Shown: in pieces, positions 59,389-64,000 of the stretch
Layout: every line of letters begins with the position of its first letter
Position numbering within the stretch: position 1 is the stretch's first letter
Source: Brachybacterium fresconis
GTDB lineage: Bacteria; Actinomycetota; Actinomycetes; Actinomycetales; Dermabacteraceae
Length of the DNA: 64,000 bases
Reading direction: 5' to 3'
NCBI RefSeq assembly: GCF_017876515.1
Contig: NZ_JAGIOC010000001.1
Coordinates: 434,001 to 498,000, forward strand
Position numbers and translations under genes: made by a program
The notes under the pieces: model-generated
Told to the model about the DNA's origin: nothing
Databases searched by the model: none
Seen by the model: the letters and a program-made list of their open reading frames with translations, nothing else

Positions 59389-62133
59389 GTGAGCTCGCAC
59401 GAGACCCCTCGTCCCATCGGCATCAACCTGCCCAGTCATGCGCAGGACCCGGACCCGGAGGAGACGCGGGAATGGCTGGACTCGTTCGACGGACTCGTCG
59501 AGCACCGCGGCACCGATCGCGCCTCCGAGGTGGTCCAGAGCCTGATCCAGCATGCCCGGGACCAGGATCTGCATCTGCCGGACTCGCTGACCACCGACTA
59601 CGTGAACACGATCCCCACGGATCATCAGCCGGAGTACCCCGGTGACGCGGATCTCGAGAAGGAACTGCGCAACATCAACCGCTGGAACGCGGCGATGCTC
59701 GTCCATCGCGCCCAGAGCCCCGGCGTCTCCGTCGGCGGCCACCTCTCCAGCTACGCCTCCATCGCCACCATGTACGAGGTCGGGTTCAACCACTTCTTCC
59801 GCGGTCGCGACCACGAAGGCGGCGGCGACCACATCTTCTTCCAGGGCCACGCCTCCCCCGGCATCTATGCCCGCGCCTACCTGATGGGCCGCCTCGGCCA
59901 GGAGGACCTCGACGGCTTCCGCCAGGAGTTCTCCAGCGAGCACGGCATGCCGTCCTACCCGCACCCGCGGGCGATGCAGGACTTCTGGGAGTTCCCCACG
60001 GTCTCGATGGGCATCGGCCCGGTCGCCGCGATCGAGCAGGCCTCCTTCGACCGGTACCTCGCCAACCGCGATCTGAAGGACACCAGCCAGCAGCACACCT
60101 GGGCGTTCCTCGGCGACGGGGAGATGGACGAGGTCGAGTCCCGCGGCGCGCTGCACATCGCGGCCAAGGAGCACCTGGACAACCTCACCTTCGTGATCAA
60201 CTGCAACCTGCAGCGCCTGGACGGCCCGGTGCGCGGCAACGGCAAGATCATCCAGGAGCTGGAGAGCCAGTTCCGCGGTGCAGGCTGGAACGTCATCAAG
60301 GTGATCTGGGGCTCCGGATGGGACCCGCTGCTGGAGCAGTCCACCGACGGCGCCCTCATCGACCTGATGAACGCCACCCCGGACGGCGACTACCAGACCT
60401 ACCGCGCCGAGGACGGCGCCTTCATCCGTGACAACTTCTTCGGCCGGGATCCCCGCACGAAGGCGCTGGTGGAGGACCTCTCCGACGAGGACATCTGGTG
60501 GAAGCTGGGCCGGGGCGGCCACGACGCCAAGAAGATCCACGCCGCCTTCCAGGCCGCGATGGACCACAAGGGCAAGCCCACCGTCATCCTGGCCCACACC
60601 ATCAAGGGCTACCGCCTGGGCACGAACTTCGCGGGCCGCAACGCGACCCACCAGATGAAGAAGTTCACCCTCGAGGACCTCAAGGCTCTGCGGGACACCC
60701 TGCACATCCCGGTCACCGACGAGCAGCTGGAGTCGGGCAGCGTCTACGACGCCCCGCTGTACATGCCCGAGGACGATGCCCCGGTCATGAAGTACCTCAA
60801 GTCCCGCCGCTCCGAGCTGGGCGGGCCGATCCCCTCCCGCCGCACCGAGCACACGGCGCTCGAGCTGCCCGGCGACAAGGCCTACGAGGTCACTCGCCGC
60901 GGCTCGGGCAAGCAGGAGATCGCCACCACGATGGCGCTGGTGCGGCTGCTCAAGGACCTCATGCGGGACAAGCAGACCGGCAAGCGCTGGGTCCCGATCG
61001 TCCCCGACGAGGCCCGCACCTTCGGGATGGACTCGCTGTTCCCGACCGCGAAGATCTACAACCCCGACGGCCAGAACTACATGTCGGTCGACCGTGATCT
61101 GCTGCTGGCCTACAAGGAGTCCACCTCCGGCCAGATCAAGCACATGGGCATCAATGAGATCAGCTCCACCGCGGCCTTCACCGCGGCCGGCACCTCGTAC
61201 GCCACCCATGACTTCCCGATGATCCCGTTCTACATCTTCTACTCGATGTTCGGGTTCCAGCGCACCGGCGACTTCTTCTGGGCCGCGGGCGACCAGATGG
61301 CCAAGGGCTTCGTGATCGGCGCGACCGCCGGCAAGACCACCCTGGCCGGCGAGGGCCTCCAGCACATGGACGGCCACTCCCCGATCCTGGCCTTCACGAA
61401 TCCCGGCGCGGTCATCTACGACCCGGCCTACGGGTACGAGCTCGGGCACATCATCCGGGACGGCCTGCAGCGCATGTACGGCGAGGACGACCGCCTCCAG
61501 GAGGTCTTCTACTACATCACCGTCTACAACGAGCCCCTCGTGCAGCCCGCAGAGCCGGAGGGCCTGGACGTCGACGGCCTGCTCAAGGGCATGTACGTCC
61601 TCGAGCCCGCTGCCGAGGGCGAGGGCCCCGAGGCCCAGCTGCTCGCCTCCGGCGTCGGCGTGCCGTGGGCCCGCCACGCGCGCGAACTGCTGGCCGAGGA
61701 CTGGGGCGTGCGCTCCACCGTGTGGTCGGTGACCTCCTGGGCGGAGATGCGCAAGGAGGCCCTGGAGGCGGAGTCGCACAACCTCCTGCACCCCGAGGAT
61801 CAGCGCACCCCGTGGATCACCCAGCGACTGGACGGCGTGGACGGACCCTTCGTGGCGACCTCCGACTACGACTACCTGGTCCCGGACCTGATCCGCGAGT
61901 GGATCCCCGGCGCCTACGGCGTGCTCGGAGCCGACGGCTGGGGCTTCTCGGACACCCGTCCCGCCGCCCGTCGGCACCTGAAGATCGACGCGCACTCCAT
62001 GGTCGTCAAGACCCTGCAGCTGCTCGCCCGCGAGGGCAAGGTCGACCCCTCGGTGGTGCGTCAGGCCATCGACAAGTATGACCTGAGCAACGTCAACGCG
62101 GGCCAGTCCGGCTCCTTCGGCGGCGAGTCCTGA
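59389..62133 (+). CDS. aceE: Pyruvate dehydrogenase E1 component (homodimeric)
   Basis: 914 residues from the GTG at 59389 after GAAGGA. Thiamine-dependent decarboxylation of pyruvate and transfer to lipoyl-E2. Motifs: [47 protein letters not shown], ThDP/Mg motif [12 protein letters not shown]...[59 protein letters not shown]. Full length for the AceE family. E2 (SucB) and E3 (Lpd) are encoded 30 kb upstream. Confidence 0.98.
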   Translation: MSSHETPRPIGINLPSHAQDPDPEETREWLDSFDGLVEHRGTDRASEVVQSLIQHARDQDLHLPDSLTTDYVNTIPTDHQPEYPGDADLEKELRNINRWNAAMLVHRAQSPGVSVGGHLSSYASIATMYEVGFNHFFRGRDHEGGGDHIFFQGHASPGIYARAYLMGRLGQEDLDGFRQEFSSEHGMPSYPHPRAMQDFWEFPTVSMGIGPVAAIEQASFDRYLANRDLKDTSQQHTWAFLGDGEMDEVESRGALHIAAKEHLDNLTFVINCNLQRLDGPVRGNGKIIQELESQFRGAGWNVIKVIWGSGWDPLLEQSTDGALIDLMNATPDGDYQTYRAEDGAFIRDNFFGRDPRTKALVEDLSDEDIWWKLGRGGHDAKKIHAAFQAAMDHKGKPTVILAHTIKGYRLGTNFAGRNATHQMKKFTLEDLKALRDTLHIPVTDEQLESGSVYDAPLYMPEDDAPVMKYLKSRRSELGGPIPSRRTEHTALELPGDKAYEVTRRGSGKQEIATTMALVRLLKDLMRDKQTGKRWVPIVPDEARTFGMDSLFPTAKIYNPDGQNYMSVDRDLLLAYKESTSGQIKHMGINEISSTAAFTAAGTSYATHDFPMIPFYIFYSMFGFQRTGDFFWAAGDQMAKGFVIGATAGKTTLAGEGLQHMDGHSPILAFTNPGAVIYDPAYGYELGHIIRDGLQRMYGEDDRLQEVFYYITVYNEPLVQPAEPEGLDVDGLLKGMYVLEPAAEGEGPEAQLLASGVGVPWARHARELLAEDWGVRSTVWSVTSWAEMRKEALEAESHNLLHPEDQRTPWITQRLDGVDGPFVATSDYDYLVPDLIREWIPGAYGVLGADGWGFSDTRPAARRHLKIDAHSMVVKTLQLLAREGKVDPSVVRQAIDKYDLSNVNAGQSGSFGGES

Positions 62134-62138
62134 TCACT

Positions 62139-62178
62139 GCTTCGGGGTGCCCGTGATCGTCTGCGGGCACCCCGAAGC
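62139..62178. terminator. Terminator of aceE
   Basis: Perfect 15-bp stem (GCTTCGGGGTGCCCG and complement) with a 10-nt loop, starting 6 bp after the aceE stop. Confidence 0.85.
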
Positions 62179-62247
62179 CGTCTCCGTCCCCCGGCCTCGC
62201 CCCACCGGGCGGGACCGTTCCCCTTCCCCTCTCCCCTGGAGGTTCCC

Positions 62248-63198
62248 GTGCTCGCGATCGTCTGCCCCGGCCAAGGGGCCCAGAAGCCCGGCTTCCTGAG
62301 CCCGTGGCGTGAGCTGCCCGGCGTCGAGGACACTCTGGCCTCGCTCTCCGAAGCGGGCGGCGTGGACCTCCTGCGCCACGGCACCGAGTCCGATGCCGAC
62401 ACCATCCGCGACACCGCCGTGGCCCAGCCGCTCCTGGTCGCCGCCGGCATCATCGCCTCCGCGCAGCTGCGCGCCGAGGGGGACCTGGCCCCTGCCGATG
62501 CGATCGCCGGGCACAGCGTCGGGGAGCTGACCGCCGCGGCCCTGGCCGGCGTGCTCACCGATCAGGACGCGATGCGCCTGGTCGCCGTCCGCTCCACGGC
62601 GATGGCGCAGGCCGCCGCGGCCGAGCCGACGTCGATGGCGGCGGTCGTCGGCGGCGCCCGCGAGGACGTGCTCGCCGCGATCGAGCGGCACGGCCTGCAC
62701 GCCGCGAACATCAACTCCGCCCAGCAGGTGGTGGCGGCCGGTTCCGTCGAGGCGATCACGGCCCTCGGCGAGGACGGTCCGGCGAAGGCCCGTGTGATCC
62801 CGCTGCAGGTCGCCGGGGCGTTCCACACTCCGTACATGGCCGGCGCCCGCGAGGAGCTGGCCGCATTCGTCCCCTCGCTGACCGCGAGCGATCCCTCCGT
62901 GCCGCTGATCTCCAACGCCGGCGGCGACGTCGTCACGGCGGGGTCCCGCTATCTCGACCAGATCGTCACCCAGGTCGCCTCCCCCGTCGACTGGGAGGCC
63001 TGCATGGGGACCCTGCGCGAGCGGGGCGTGACCGCGATGCTCGAGCTCGCCCCCGCCGGCACCCTCATCGGACTGGCCAAGCGCGATCTCAGGGGGATCG
63101 CGACCGCATCCCTGAACACCCCCGACGATCTCGAGGCCGCCCGCGAGCTCGTGCGCGAGCATGCCGGCGCCGCCCCCATCGAGGACCAGGAGAACTGA
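62248..63198 (+). CDS. fabD: Malonyl-CoA:ACP transacylase
   Basis: 316 residues from the GTG at 62248 behind GGAGG. Loads malonyl groups onto acyl carrier protein. Catalytic Ser90 in AGHSVGE, FCPGQGAQ-like start (VCPGQGAQKPGF), Arg in RSTAMAQA, and catalytic His in VAGAFHTPYMAGA. First visible gene of the fatty-acid synthase II cluster; fabH follows by 2 bp. Confidence 0.97.
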   Translation: MLAIVCPGQGAQKPGFLSPWRELPGVEDTLASLSEAGGVDLLRHGTESDADTIRDTAVAQPLLVAAGIIASAQLRAEGDLAPADAIAGHSVGELTAAALAGVLTDQDAMRLVAVRSTAMAQAAAAEPTSMAAVVGGAREDVLAAIERHGLHAANINSAQQVVAAGSVEAITALGEDGPAKARVIPLQVAGAFHTPYMAGAREELAAFVPSLTASDPSVPLISNAGGDVVTAGSRYLDQIVTQVASPVDWEACMGTLRERGVTAMLELAPAGTLIGLAKRDLRGIATASLNTPDDLEAARELVREHAGAAPIEDQEN

Positions 63199-63200
63199 CC

Positions 63201-64000
63201 ATGACCTCACGCGTCACCCTCCCGCCCCAGCCGACCGTGCCGGGCTCGCAGGTCCTCGCCTACGGCGCCGCCCGCGGGGACCTCGTCGTCCCCAACGAGG
63301 ACCTGATCGAGCCGATCAACTCCTCCGACGAGTGGATCCGCCAGCGCACCGGCATCATCACCCGCACGCGCGCGAGCACGGAGATCGGCGTCAAGGACCT
63401 TTCCCTGACCGCCGCGAAGGAGGCCATCGAGCGCTCCGGCATCGAGCTGGACACCCTCGATGCGATCATCGTCTCGACCATCACCTTCCCGTACCAGACC
63501 CCGTCGCTCGCGACGCTCCTGGCCGGCCAGCTGGGCCGACCCGACGTCATCGCCTACGACATCTCCGCGGCCTGCGCGGGCTTCGCCTACGGCATCGGCC
63601 AGGCCGACGCCCTGATCCGCACCGGCAGCGCCCGCAACGTGCTGGTGATCGGCGCGGAGAAGCTCTCCGATGTCGTCGATCCCACCGACCGCTCGATCTC
63701 CTTCCTGCTGGGCGACGGCGCAGGGGCCGCGATCGTCGGCCCCAGCGAGGAGCCGAAGATCGGCCCGACGGTCTGGGGCAGCGACGGCGACCACTGGGAC
63801 ACCATCCGCATGACCGGCTCGCTGATCCAGTTCCGCGACGGCGAGGGCCCGTGGCCCACGCTCGAGCAGGACGGACGCACCGTCTTCCGCTGGGCCGTGT
63901 GGCACACCGCGAAGAAGATCCGCGAGATGCTCGAGCAGTCCGCTCTGACCGTCGAGGACATCGACGTGTTCGTGCCGCATCAGGCCAACATGCGCATCGT
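63201..64000 (+). CDS. fabH: 3-oxoacyl-ACP synthase III (3' end beyond the window)
   Basis: First 266 residues. Starts fatty-acid synthesis by joining acyl-CoA with malonyl-ACP. SSDEWIRQRTGIITR, catalytic Cys125 in DISAACAGFAYGI, GDGAGAAIVG and the catalytic His near the window end in FVPHQANMR; the last part with the Asn residue is cut off. ATG at 63201 with CAGGAGA upstream. The usual next genes, acpP and fabF, would lie beyond the window. Confidence 0.97.
   Translation, partial: MTSRVTLPPQPTVPGSQVLAYGAARGDLVVPNEDLIEPINSSDEWIRQRTGIITRTRASTEIGVKDLSLTAAKEAIERSGIELDTLDAIIVSTITFPYQTPSLATLLAGQLGRPDVIAYDISAACAGFAYGIGQADALIRTGSARNVLVIGAEKLSDVVDPTDRSISFLLGDGAGAAIVGPSEEPKIGPTVWGSDGDHWDTIRMTGSLIQFRDGEGPWPTLEQDGRTVFRWAVWHTAKKIREMLEQSALTVEDIDVFVPHQANMRI

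Overview
The window looks like one contiguous piece of chromosome from a very GC-rich actinobacterium. GC is roughly 70% by eye, GTG and TTG starts are frequent, and there is a mycothiol gene (mshC), a complete Pup conjugation locus and no proteasome genes. Gene content and order (lipB-lipA-DUF4191-RDD-glnA1 ... glnE-glnA2-panB ... aceE-fabD-fabH) match the conserved actinobacterial backbone. My impression is Micrococcales, Dermabacteraceae/Brachybacterium-like, but I could not run a comparison.

Layout. 1-8.5 kb: a minus-strand Pup-proteolysis locus (trmI, mpa/arc, dop, pup, pafA), two FKBP prolyl isomerases and the 5' part of priA. 8.5-16.3 kb: M50 protease, PAC2 protein, mshC, uppP, a D-rich small protein, DUF5703, a prepilin-peptidase-like protein, two SPOUT methyltransferases and tRNA-Leu(GAG). 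16.4-25.9 kb: minus-strand aroE, mltG, ruvX, alaS, rpsD, rarA, pyrD and two coupled membrane proteins. 26-35 kb: pepA, lpd, sucB (E2), then lipB, lipA and DUF4191, with a minus-strand membrane-anchored kinase-like protein between sucB and lipB. 35.4-37.5 kb: an RDD protein and glnA1. 37.7-45 kb: a more variable insert (DUF4383, ABC exporter with its TetR regulator, two-component system, PD-(D/E)XK protein). 45.2-53.9 kb: glnE, glnA2, a lipoprotein, panB, a SPOR-like small protein, map and ppgK. 53.9-58 kb: RNase P RNA, yaaA, a four-copy 57-bp tandem repeat, and nif3-sufU-sufS. 58-64 kb: a small membrane protein that may start at AUC, tRNA-Val(TAC), DUF3052, aceE, fabD and fabH (cut by the window end).

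How it works together. AceE, SucB and Lpd make up pyruvate (and 2-oxoglutarate) dehydrogenase; LipB and LipA attach and build their lipoyl cofactor; FabD and FabH use the acetyl-CoA. GlnA1 carries the adenylylation tyrosine that GlnE modifies, and glnE lies behind glnA2. Mpa-Dop-Pup-PafA form a complete pupylation/depupylation set, but Mpa lacks the proteasome-docking tail.

A recurring feature is a TANNNT-like -10 box ending 6-7 nt before the start codon, which implies leaderless mRNAs for about a dozen genes. The least explained structures are the 57-bp hairpin repeat array between yaaA and nif3, a phased GTGAC/GTAAC half-site array in the convergent gap at 35.3 kb, and the pseudokinase-like membrane protein beside lipB.
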